Assembly: GCA_020072585.1 (NCBI GenBank)
Contig: JAIQGL010000015.1
Coordinates: 1-64,000, forward strand
Reading direction: 5' to 3'
DNA length: 64,000 bases
Source of the DNA: Terriglobia bacterium
Lineage (GTDB): Bacteria; Acidobacteriota; Terriglobia; Terriglobales; Acidobacteriaceae
The position numbers and the translations under genes were made by a program. The notes beneath the pieces were generated by a model that was given only the letters and a program-made list of their open reading frames with translations, was not told the DNA's origin and searched no databases. Shown in pieces: positions 27,463-35,115 of the stretch; within the stretch, counting starts at the first letter, position 1; each line of letters begins with the position of its first letter.

Positions 27463-28620
27463 ATGAAGTGGTCGTGGAAGATAGGTAAATTTGCCGGGAT
27501 CAGCGTTTACGTGCATGCCACGTTCCTTATTCTTATCGCCTGGCTGGTGCTGACGGAGTGGGGAGCAACGCACAACGGTCGTGCCGTGCTCAATGCAGTG
27601 CTTTTCATATTGGCACTTTTTGCCTGTGTTGTCGCGCATGAGTTTGGCCATGCCTTGGCCGCCAGGCGCTTCGGAATCTCAACGCGCGACATTACTTTGC
27701 TCCCAATTGGAGGTGTGTCAAGTCTGGAACGCATCCCTGACGATCCCCGCCAGGAACTATGGGTTGCACTTGCAGGACCTGCGGTTAGCGTCGCCATCGG
27801 CACACTCATTCTGGTGGTGCTTTGGGTCACTGGTGCAGGCAGCCATTTCAGCCGAACAGGCCCGTGGGGCAACGTACCTTTTTTTGAGCAACTGTTGCTG
27901 GCAAACTTTGTTTTGGCGGTTTTCAATTTACTGCCGGCGTTTCCTTTGGATGGCGGACGAGTCTTCCGTGCACTGCTGGCCCGGCGGATGGACTATTCCA
28001 AGGCGACCCGCATTGCCGCCAATGTTGGGCAGGGCATGGCGTTTTTCTTTGCTCTGTTGGGCCTGTTTGGCAATCCTTTTCTGTTGTTGATTGCCTTGTT
28101 CGTCTGGATTGGCGCTGGGCAAGAAGCCGCCTCAGTGCAAATAAAGTCTGCGTTGAGGGGGATCCCCGTCAGCGAGGTCACTGTAACTGACTTCAGCACA
28201 GTTTCATCTTCAGATACGCTTGCGCGTCCAGTTGAATTGATGTTGCATGGAACCCAGCAGGATTTTCCCGTTGTCGATCATGGTCGCCTTACAGGAATCC
28301 TTACACGTAAAGAACTTCTTAGCGGGTTATCTCAGACCGGGCCAGATACACCGGTTTCACAGGTAATGCGTAAAGAATACCAGGTCATCTCCAGTACAGA
28401 AATGCTGCAGACTGCTTCCGAGAAATTGCAGGGCCCCGATTCTCGCGTTTTGCTTGTTATGGAGGGAGAAAGGCTGCTTGGTCTGTTTACGATCGAGAAC
28501 CTGTCAGAGTTTGTGATGGTTCAATCCGCTTTACGAGATGCGGGAAAGAAGCCAGGATCAATCCATCAAGAGCAGCGCCCAGTCAAGCGAGATGGTTCGC
28601 CGAAACTGATTGTTCAGTGA
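27463..28620 (+). CDS. Site-2 protease (M50) with C-terminal CBS pair
   Basis: The 385-residue membrane protease belongs to the M50B S2P group with CBS domains. The zinc motif VVAHEFGHALAARRFG (HExxH) lies in an early helix, and the second metal motif NLLPAFPLDGGRVF (about 156-170) supplies the Asp. About six hydrophobic segments fill residues 10-225; two CBS repeats at about 240-365 probably sense a nucleotide. S2P enzymes cut transmembrane anchors of regulators such as anti-sigma factors. ATG 27463 has AGGAGG ten bases upstream; longer frames reach into the Usp gene. The substrate is unknown. Confidence 0.9.
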   Translation: MKWSWKIGKFAGISVYVHATFLILIAWLVLTEWGATHNGRAVLNAVLFILALFACVVAHEFGHALAARRFGISTRDITLLPIGGVSSLERIPDDPRQELWVALAGPAVSVAIGTLILVVLWVTGAGSHFSRTGPWGNVPFFEQLLLANFVLAVFNLLPAFPLDGGRVFRALLARRMDYSKATRIAANVGQGMAFFFALLGLFGNPFLLLIALFVWIGAGQEAASVQIKSALRGIPVSEVTVTDFSTVSSSDTLARPVELMLHGTQQDFPVVDHGRLTGILTRKELLSGLSQTGPDTPVSQVMRKEYQVISSTEMLQTASEKLQGPDSRVLLVMEGERLLGLFTIENLSEFVMVQSALRDAGKKPGSIHQEQRPVKRDGSPKLIVQ

Positions 28621-28654
28621 TCCCCAGGGACAGGGACACCAACTCACATTCATG

Positions 28655-28670
28655 AGTGACGCACGTCACA
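28655..28670. promoter_or_regulatory. CRP/FNR-family-like box 5, before the benzoyl-CoA reductase operon
   Basis: The sequence AGTGACGCACGTCACA has one mismatch to TGTGA-N6-TCACA and an extended inner match (GTGAC...GTCAC). Its centre is 42.5 bp before the A of the bcrC ATG. An AATCAT hexamer (28693-28698) is centred 33 bp away. If the site acts at -41.5, transcription would start at or beside the ATG. Confidence 0.65.
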
Positions 28671-28704
28671 GCCCTTCCGCTGGCGCAGGGCCAATCATAG
28701 CTTC

Positions 28705-29859
28705 ATGAAGGAATTCGAACGAACGTTCGATAGTTTATACGAGGGGATGCAGGACCTCTCTTTTGCCGGCGTGCGGAACTGGAAAGAGCTGCACCCCGGC
28801 GCCAAAGCCGTGGCTTTCTTCCCGGTGTATGCCCCCATGGAGCTGGTCCATGCCGCGGGCATGCTTCCGGTGCTGCTGAGCGGCGCGGGTGACCGGCTCG
28901 ATATTCAGCATGCCGACTCCCGCTTTGGTTCATTCATCTGCTCCATCATCAAAACCACCATGGAGATGGCCATGACCGGCCATCTGGAACCGTTTGACGG
29001 ACTGCTTTTCTCTTCCATCTGCGACTCCGCGCGCAACCTCTGTTTCGTGGTAAAGCGCAATTACCCGCAGATGTATGTGGATTTCCTGCATCTGCCGCAC
29101 AGCACTTCGGAATCAAGCGTAGATTTCCTCGACGCCGAATACCGCAGGATCATCACGGAACTGGAGCGGCTGGGAGGGGCGCCGGTCCGGCAAGCAGCTC
29201 TGAACCGCAGCATCGAGCTCTATAACGAACAGCGCCGCCTGGTGCGGTGTCTCTATGATTTGCGCGCGCAAAGCCCGCACCTGCTGCGGGCCTGGGAATC
29301 GTACGTGCTTATCCGCAGCGGCAATCTAATGCCGGTAGAAGCGCACATCGAAGTATTGAAGCAGGCGCTCGACTACCTGCCAACGCGGCCGGGGAAAAAG
29401 AGGGACGCGATTCGCGTGGTGATTGAAGGCGCGTTCTGCGAGCAGCCTCCTCTGGAGCTCATACGCCTGCTCGAAAACGCCGGCTGCGACATTGTGGAAG
29501 ATGATCTGGCGATTGCGCAACGTTGGTTCACGGAAGACGTTCCGCTGACGGGCGATCCAGTGCGGGCGCTGGCGGAGAGTTATGTCCAGCGTTCGGTGTA
29601 TTCGTCGGTGCGCCACGATTTTTCCAAACCGCGCTGGGAAGGCCTGGCGGAGAAGGTCCGCGGCACGCGCGCTGAAGCCGTGATTTTCCTGATCGCCAAA
29701 TTCTGCGAGCCGGCATATTTCGATTTCGTGTTGTTCAAAAAGAAGGTCGACGAAATGGGGCTGCCGCACCTGCTGCTGGAGTTCGAAGAAAAGCTGTTCA
29801 CTTTTGATCGCCTGCGCACGGAAGTGGAGACCTTCGTCGAATCCCTGGTCTTTGATTAA
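28705..29859 (+). CDS. bcrC: Class I benzoyl-CoA reductase, gamma (BcrC/BzdN-like) subunit
   Basis: The 384-residue protein belongs to the 2-hydroxyacyl-CoA dehydratase D-component/BcrBC family. Cysteines at conserved family positions include FGSFICSIIK (about 78), FSSICDSARNLC (about 105-112) and IAKFCEPAYFD (about 333), candidates for [4Fe-4S] ligands. With BcrB it binds benzoyl-CoA and accepts low-potential electrons from the ATPase module to dearomatise the ring. The length equals classical BcrC (about 385). No ribosome site lies within 12 bp of the ATG, consistent with a leaderless start. First gene of the operon, behind box 5. Confidence 0.87.
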   Translation: MKEFERTFDSLYEGMQDLSFAGVRNWKELHPGAKAVAFFPVYAPMELVHAAGMLPVLLSGAGDRLDIQHADSRFGSFICSIIKTTMEMAMTGHLEPFDGLLFSSICDSARNLCFVVKRNYPQMYVDFLHLPHSTSESSVDFLDAEYRRIITELERLGGAPVRQAALNRSIELYNEQRRLVRCLYDLRAQSPHLLRAWESYVLIRSGNLMPVEAHIEVLKQALDYLPTRPGKKRDAIRVVIEGAFCEQPPLELIRLLENAGCDIVEDDLAIAQRWFTEDVPLTGDPVRALAESYVQRSVYSSVRHDFSKPRWEGLAEKVRGTRAEAVIFLIAKFCEPAYFDFVLFKKKVDEMGLPHLLLEFEEKLFTFDRLRTEVETFVESLVFD

Positions 29860-29940
29860 GTAGACCGGATTAAACAGACCAGATTAAGCAGGCTAGATTG
29901 CGCAGACCGGGATTGATCGAGACCAGACTGATTGGAACCT
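29854..29940 (+). repeat. Degenerate 14-bp tandem repeat between bcrC and bcrB
   Basis: About six units of the type GATTAAGCAGACCA follow one another, starting at the bcrC stop codon. Units 1-4 are exactly 14 bp apart; units 5 and 6 are 15 bp and more diverged. The stretch fills almost the entire bcrC-bcrB gap, in an operon whose other genes are nearly touching. It may reflect replication slippage or a spacer affecting expression of bcrB. Confidence 0.8.
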
Positions 29941-29958
29941 GACTCAGAAGGAGCCTCA

Positions 29959-31245
29959 ATGGCCGAAAAATCTGCAAGCGAATACCGCGGTAGCATTCAC
30001 CAGCAGCAGAAAGAACTGATGCTGGATTGGTACCAGCGTCTGGACCACGCGGCCGAGACCGGGGACCCGCCCACAGTGTCCATGATGATTTCCGGCAACT
30101 GTGTGGAATTACTGGAAGGATTTGGCGCCATTCCGCTTTACCCGGAGGTGAATGCGCTGCAGCTGGCCATCCGGCACCAGTCGCTGGAGCCGATCCTTGC
30201 GGCCGAGGAGATGGGCTATGCCGGAGACAACTGCGCCTATGTAAAGGCCGATATCGGCTGCATGCTGAAAGGCATCACGCCTACCGGTGGACGCCTGCCC
30301 AAGCCCACGCTGGTGTTGTGCAACTTTGTCGGCTGCAACACCTACGTCAAATGGTTTGAACACGTGGCCGCATTCACCGGAGCGCCTCTGTATGTGTTGG
30401 ATGTGCCATTTCTCCGCGGCGACCAGCCTTCCCAGGCTGATATTGATTATGTCGTCCGCCAGCTCAAGGAAGTTGTGCTGCAGATAGAGATGCTGACCGG
30501 GCGCAAGTTCGACTATGACCGCTTTCGCCAGTCGGTGGCGTACTCCAGCGAAGTAGAGGACCTCTGGTCACAGATCAAGCACCTGGCAAAGTATTCACCA
30601 TCGCCTTTTGATGCTTATTTTGATGCCATCACCCTGATGGGCCCTTTGTATGTCTACCGGGGCAAGCGTGAGGGTGTGGAGTTTTTCCGCGCCGCGCTCA
30701 ACGAGCTGAAAGAGAAAGCCCAGGCGGGCAACGGCATTTATGAGCAGGAAAGGTTCCGCGTCGTGGTGGAGGGGCCGCCTCCGTATCCCTACTTTCGCAC
30801 CTTCCGTGACATGTTTGCCAGTTGGTCGGCGGTGGCTGTGGCTTCCACATACTCTACCGTCGGAGGGCTGTGGGAGTTCGGCTTCCGGCACGACCCGAAG
30901 TGCCCTTTTGAATCGGTGGCCATGCACATGCTTGCGCAGAACGTCACGAATCGTAATTACCTGCAGCGTTATGACCAGATCCGGCGCTACGTGCAGGAGT
31001 GGAAAGCTGATGGCGTGATCATCCACTTCGTCAAGAGTTGCCGCCTGTTCTCCGCCGGGCAGGGAGACATGCGCGACTACTTTACCAAGCAACTAGGCGT
31101 CCCCACCTTATATATAGAGTCCGACCTGGAAGATCCGCGCTATTTTGCTGAAGCCCAAACCAAGAACCGGATCGATGCCTTCTTTGAATCTCTGGAGCAT
31201 GCCAAACACACAGCGGGGCATGCCGTATTTGAGAGGTCACGATGA
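29959..31245 (+). CDS. bcrB: Class I benzoyl-CoA reductase, beta (BcrB/BzdO-like) subunit
   Basis: The 428-residue partner of BcrC, same family. Conserved Cys segments are SGNCVELLEGFGAIP (about 41), ADIGCMLKG (about 97), CNFVGCNTYVKW (about 117-122) and HFVKSCRLFSAGQGD (about 365), fitting active-site iron-sulfur clusters. Start ATG 29959 has AAGGAG seven bases upstream; a TTG 27 bp earlier is rejected. It overlaps bcrA by 4 bp. Relatives act on hydroxyacyl-CoA substrates, but the downstream had-oah-dch set makes benzoyl-CoA reductase by far the best reading. Confidence 0.87.
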   Translation: MAEKSASEYRGSIHQQQKELMLDWYQRLDHAAETGDPPTVSMMISGNCVELLEGFGAIPLYPEVNALQLAIRHQSLEPILAAEEMGYAGDNCAYVKADIGCMLKGITPTGGRLPKPTLVLCNFVGCNTYVKWFEHVAAFTGAPLYVLDVPFLRGDQPSQADIDYVVRQLKEVVLQIEMLTGRKFDYDRFRQSVAYSSEVEDLWSQIKHLAKYSPSPFDAYFDAITLMGPLYVYRGKREGVEFFRAALNELKEKAQAGNGIYEQERFRVVVEGPPPYPYFRTFRDMFASWSAVAVASTYSTVGGLWEFGFRHDPKCPFESVAMHMLAQNVTNRNYLQRYDQIRRYVQEWKADGVIIHFVKSCRLFSAGQGDMRDYFTKQLGVPTLYIESDLEDPRYFAEAQTKNRIDAFFESLEHAKHTAGHAVFERSR

Positions 31246-32081
31246 GAATTGCAGCAGGAGTGGACGTAGGTTCAACGCAGACAAAAGCGGTGCTGGTGGG
31301 CGCCAACGGTGATGGCGTAAATGTTCTGTCGCGGTCGCTCATCGATACGGGCGCCAACGTTCGCAGGGCGGCGGAAAAGGCCTTCGACGAGTGCTGTCAG
31401 GCGGCAGGCATCTCCCAGTCGGACGTGGGCTTTGTGGTAGGCACCGGCTATGGCCGCTACAACATTTCCTTCGGTCACACCCAGATGACGGAGATCAGCT
31501 GCCATGCCCGCGGCGCCCATTTTCTCTGCCCTGGTACTCGAACTGTCATCGACATGGGCGGCCAGGACGCAAAGGCCATCGGGGTGGGCCCTTCCGGCGA
31601 AGTGCTGGATTTCGTGATGAATGACAAATGCGCCGCCGGCACAGGGCGCTTTCTGGCCAATGCCGCCGAGGTCATGGGACTCGGGTTGGACGATATCGGA
31701 CCGCTCTCTCTCCGCGCGACGCGGCCGGTGAAGATCGCAACCGTGTGCACCGTTTTTGTAGAGTCTGACATTCTCTCGTACCTCTCGCAGGGCAAGCGTC
31801 CGGAAGACATCATGGAGGGTGTGCACCTGGCGATTGCCAAGCGCACACTGTCATTGGCGCGGCGCGTAAACATTGAACCGCTCATCACCATGACCGGCGG
31901 TGTGGCCCGCAATATAGGTATGGTGCGCGCTCTCGAAACCGTGCTGGGACAGAAAATCGTCGTCACCCCGGACGCCCAGTTCATGGGCGCGGTTGGCGCT
32001 GCCCTGTTCTCACTGGAAAAACTTGGCGAAAGTTTTGAGTCAGGCGTTTGGAGGGACCATGCCGTTAGTAGCGGGAATTGA
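31242..32081 (+). CDS. bcrA: Class I benzoyl-CoA reductase ATPase subunit (BcrA/BzdP-like)
   Basis: The 279-residue protein is of the BadF/BcrA/HgdC activator family (ASKHA fold). It has the phosphate-1 motif GVDVGSTQTKAV, EISCHARGAHFL, the phosphate-2 motif VIDMGGQDAKAI, and Cys130 (NDKCAAGTGRF) and Cys169 (ATVCTVFVESD), which correspond in spacing to the two cysteines that hold the inter-subunit [4Fe-4S] cluster in HgdC. ATP hydrolysis drives electrons to the BC module. Thauera BcrA is much longer (about 440 residues); the short form resembles the Azoarcus BzdP type as I recall it. It overlaps bcrB by 4 bp. Confidence 0.87.
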   Translation: MRIAAGVDVGSTQTKAVLVGANGDGVNVLSRSLIDTGANVRRAAEKAFDECCQAAGISQSDVGFVVGTGYGRYNISFGHTQMTEISCHARGAHFLCPGTRTVIDMGGQDAKAIGVGPSGEVLDFVMNDKCAAGTGRFLANAAEVMGLGLDDIGPLSLRATRPVKIATVCTVFVESDILSYLSQGKRPEDIMEGVHLAIAKRTLSLARRVNIEPLITMTGGVARNIGMVRALETVLGQKIVVTPDAQFMGAVGAALFSLEKLGESFESGVWRDHAVSSGN

Positions 32082-32856
32082 TTGCGGATCGGGATTCACC
32101 AAAGCGATTGTGGTGGCTCAGGACTCACCCGGAAGCGAGCTGCGAATTCTCGGCCGGGGGCGCGCGCGCAGCGGCATCAATGTTGACCAGGCAGCCAACG
32201 ATGCGCTGGAACAGGCGCTGGCGGGCAATACAAGGTCGGACCTGAACTACACCGCCGCCACCGGCTTTGGCCGCTACAACCTGAGCTTTCGTGACATCGC
32301 CATTACCGAGATTACCACCGCCGCAAGGGGCGCCTATTTTCTCTTTCCCCGTCCTGGGGCCGTGCTCGACATCGGCAGCCAGACCACGCGGGCCATCGCG
32401 GTCAAGGAAAACGGCCGCGTGAATACTTTCAAAAGCAATGACAAGTGCGCTGCGGGCTCGGGGATGTTCATTGCCCGGGCGGCGAAATATCTGGAGGTGC
32501 CGCTGGAGCAGGTAGGCGAACTTTCCCTGCATGCCGCGCACTCGCACCCCATCAGCAGCGTATGCGCGGTGCTGGCGGAAAGCGAGATCATCAACCACGT
32601 CAGCAGCGGCGTGAGCGTGGAAGACATCTTGCGCGGCATCCATGATTCGCTCGCTGACCGCGCCGGCGCGCTGCTGAAGCGCGTGGGCCTGCACGGCGAA
32701 CTCACCTTTATCGGAGGCGTTGCGCATCAGCAGGGGATGGTGCGGGCGCTGGAGCAGCGGCTCAATGTGAAGGTGAATGTGGCCGAAGATTGTGAATTTG
32801 TTTGCGCGCTGGGTGCGGCCCTGCTTGGTTTGCGCCGCCTGGCCAGCAGGAACTGA
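32059..32856 (+). CDS. bcrD: Class I benzoyl-CoA reductase ATPase subunit (BcrD/BzdQ-like)
   Basis: The 265-residue paralogue of the preceding gene completes the ATPase heterodimer. It keeps GIDCGSGFTKAI and Cys130 (NDKCAAGSGMF) and Cys169 (SSVCAVLAESE) at identical positions, so both subunits can ligate a bridging cluster. Two motifs differ: EITTAARGAYFL lacks the Cys-His of its partner, and the phosphate-2 motif reads DIGSQTTRAI instead of GGQD. ATG 32059 follows GGAGGGACC and overlaps bcrA by 23 bp; a longer frame inside bcrA is rejected. The asymmetry may mean one active and one regulatory ATPase site. Confidence 0.85.
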   Translation: MPLVAGIDCGSGFTKAIVVAQDSPGSELRILGRGRARSGINVDQAANDALEQALAGNTRSDLNYTAATGFGRYNLSFRDIAITEITTAARGAYFLFPRPGAVLDIGSQTTRAIAVKENGRVNTFKSNDKCAAGSGMFIARAAKYLEVPLEQVGELSLHAAHSHPISSVCAVLAESEIINHVSSGVSVEDILRGIHDSLADRAGALLKRVGLHGELTFIGGVAHQQGMVRALEQRLNVKVNVAEDCEFVCALGAALLGLRRLASRN

Positions 32857-32864
32857 GAGGAACC

Positions 32865-33932
32865 ATGTCAATCCAGGGAGCGTATGGATACCAGCTCGCA
32901 ACCGTGGGGAAACCGCTGGATTTGGCGGAGCTGCCGAAACTTGAGCCGGGACCGGACGAAGTAATCGTCAAGGTGGCCGGCTGCGGAGTATGCCACACCG
33001 ATGTAGGCTTTGCCTCGGACGGCGTTCCCACGCGGCATGCCCTCCCGCTGGTGCTCGGGCATGAAATTGCCGGGCATGTGGTTGCCGCGGGCGATAAAGC
33101 GCCCTGGTGGATGGGGCAGGCCGTGATTGTTCCAGCGGTGATCGCCTGCGGAGAATGCCCCGCGTGCCGGGCGGGCCGGCCAACGACTTGCCGGAGACAG
33201 TTCATGCCCGGCAATGATGGCGACGGAGGCTTTGCCACACACGTACGCGTGCCCGCGCGCGGGCTATGTCGCGTTCCGGACAAGCTGCCCCCGGGCGTTT
33301 CTCTGGAAGCGCTGTCTGTTGTGGCTGACGCGGTAACTACTCCTTACGAAGCGATTCGCCGTTCCGGATTGCAGGCCGGTGAAGTGGCGGTGGTTGTGGG
33401 CGCGGGCGGTATCGGCAGTTTTGCGGTTCAGATCGCCGCTGCCATGGGCGCCAAGGCAATTGCAATTGATATCGACGCGGAACGCCTGGAACTGGCCCAG
33501 CAGTATGGAGCGTCTCTCATACTGAATTCCGACCGCGGTGATGAGAAGCAACTCAAGGCCAGCGTGCGTAGCTTTGTCAGTGAGAACGCTTCGCCTGGCT
33601 CGACGCTGAAAATCTTTGAGATGAGCGGCACGCCGGCCGGACAGGTCACGGCGTTCAATCTGCTCGATTTTGGCGCTTACCTGGCCATTGTTGGCTTTAC
33701 GCCGAAAAAAATTGAAGTGCGGCTGTCAAACCTGATGGCCTTTGACGCCACGGCCCGCGGCAACTGGGGCTGTCCCGCGGAACAGTATCCTGCCGTGCTT
33801 GACCTGGTGCTGAGCGGCAAAATCACTCTTGAGCCGTTCATTGAGCGGCATTCATTAAACGAGACCCCGGAAGTGCTTGCGGGAGTCGCCCGGCACGCGT
33901 TTCGCCGTCGCGTGGTGCTGGTGCCAAATTAA
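32865..33932 (+). CDS. had: 6-hydroxycyclohex-1-ene-1-carbonyl-CoA dehydrogenase
   Basis: The 355-residue zinc alcohol-dehydrogenase-type enzyme oxidises the alcohol formed by dienoyl-CoA hydratase, using NAD. Motifs are AGCGVCHTDVGF, GHEIAGHVV, the structural-zinc run CGECPACRAGRPTTC, and GAGGIGSFAVQIA near 180. Specific features of this family, such as RGNWGCPAEQYP near the C-terminus, set it apart from general alcohol dehydrogenases. ATG 32865 has GAGAGG seven bases upstream, 8 bp after the bcrD stop. Position between bcrD and oah supports the assignment. Confidence 0.9.
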   Translation: MSIQGAYGYQLATVGKPLDLAELPKLEPGPDEVIVKVAGCGVCHTDVGFASDGVPTRHALPLVLGHEIAGHVVAAGDKAPWWMGQAVIVPAVIACGECPACRAGRPTTCRRQFMPGNDGDGGFATHVRVPARGLCRVPDKLPPGVSLEALSVVADAVTTPYEAIRRSGLQAGEVAVVVGAGGIGSFAVQIAAAMGAKAIAIDIDAERLELAQQYGASLILNSDRGDEKQLKASVRSFVSENASPGSTLKIFEMSGTPAGQVTAFNLLDFGAYLAIVGFTPKKIEVRLSNLMAFDATARGNWGCPAEQYPAVLDLVLSGKITLEPFIERHSLNETPEVLAGVARHAFRRRVVLVPN

Positions 33933-33949
33933 ATGCCTGGGAGGCAGTC

Positions 33950-35113
33950 ATGAAAGATCATAATCTGGTTGAAAACTTCATTCCTCACGAAATCCTGGTG
34001 GAACAGAGGCCGGTGCGCGACCGCGAGGGCAAGACCGTTCCGGGACTGCACAATGTGTGGATCACTCTGAACAATCCTGCTGAACTGAACAGCTACACGA
34101 CTTCCACGGCGAAAGAAGTGATCCTGGCGTTGCGCGAAGCCAGCAATGATCGCGCCGCGGTGGCCGTGGTGCTGACCGGCGCGGGCACGCGCGCTTTCTG
34201 CAGCGGCGGCAACACTCGGGAATATGCCGAGGTCTACGCAGGAGCGCCGGCCGAGTATCGCCAGTACATGCGGCTGTTCAATGACATGGTCACGGCCATC
34301 CTGCATTGCGACAAGCCTGTGATTTGCCGAGTGAACGGCATGCGCGTGGGCGGAGGGCAGGAGATCGGCATGGCCTGCGACTTTTCCATCGCCAGCGATC
34401 TGGCCGTCTTCAGCCAGGCGGGGCCGAAGCACGGTTCCGTGCCGGATGGCGGCAGCACAGACTTCCTTCCGCTATACGTTGGAATTGAGCGTGCCATGGC
34501 CAGTGCGACCCTGTGCGAACCCTGGAGCGCCCACCGCTTCTATGCGCTCGGCGGCCTCACGCAGATCGTTCCTGTGCTCAAAGCGAATGGAAAATGGGCG
34601 CCGAATCCGCTGGTGATCAATGACCGTTTGCTGGATGAATACGGACGCATGGTGCTGGGCGAGTGGAAGACGGGCGAGGAGAAGGATCGCGCCAGGAAAT
34701 TCATGGCTGAGGCGACCGTTGATCTGCAACTTTTGGATGAAGCGGTGGAAAGCATGTGCACCAAGCTGCTCTACACCATGCCCGACTGCCTGACCAAAAC
34801 CATCGAGAGCCTGCGCAAGCACAAGCTGGAGCACTGGGACCGCAACCGTGAGACCAGTCGCGCATGGCTGGCCCTGAACATGATGACCGAAGCCAACGCG
34901 GGCTTCCGCGCGTTTCACTTCGGCACGAAAGAGCAGCGCGAAGTGGATTTTGTGCGGCTGCGGCAACGTCTGGGAGAAGGCGCGCGCTGGGGAGAAGAAC
35001 TGATCGAGGAAGTCGCGCCGTGGGTTCCTAGAACAGAGACATCTAGAACAAAGGCATCTGGAACAGAGACATCAAAAACAGAGACGGCCAATCCGGAAAT
35101 GGCAAAGGTGTGA
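33950..35113 (+). CDS. oah: 6-oxocyclohex-1-ene-1-carbonyl-CoA hydrolase
   Basis: The 387-residue crotonase-superfamily enzyme adds water and opens the ring of 6-oxocyclohexenecarbonyl-CoA to 3-hydroxypimelyl-CoA. Key features are the N-terminal VWITLNNPAELNSYTT, the oxyanion segment GAGTRAFCSGGNTREYAEV, and CRVNGMRVGGGQEIGMACD. The core length fits the family. The last 27 residues form a degenerate pentapeptide tail (RTETS, RTKAS, GTETS, KTETA), probably a recent slippage product. Start 33950 is preceded by GGGAGGCAG; the gene follows had by 17 bp. Confidence 0.92.
   Translation: MKDHNLVENFIPHEILVEQRPVRDREGKTVPGLHNVWITLNNPAELNSYTTSTAKEVILALREASNDRAAVAVVLTGAGTRAFCSGGNTREYAEVYAGAPAEYRQYMRLFNDMVTAILHCDKPVICRVNGMRVGGGQEIGMACDFSIASDLAVFSQAGPKHGSVPDGGSTDFLPLYVGIERAMASATLCEPWSAHRFYALGGLTQIVPVLKANGKWAPNPLVINDRLLDEYGRMVLGEWKTGEEKDRARKFMAEATVDLQLLDEAVESMCTKLLYTMPDCLTKTIESLRKHKLEHWDRNRETSRAWLALNMMTEANAGFRAFHFGTKEQREVDFVRLRQRLGEGARWGEELIEEVAPWVPRTETSRTKASGTETSKTETANPEMAKV
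35030..35089 (+). repeat. 15-bp tandem repeat encoding the Oah C-terminal tail
   Basis: Four units of the type AGAACAGAGACATCT, each 15 bp, encode RTETS-RTKAS-GTETS-KTETA after the conserved end of oah. The period is a multiple of three, so the frame is kept. Units differ by 2-5 bases. Confidence 0.8.
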
Positions 35114-35115
35114 TC

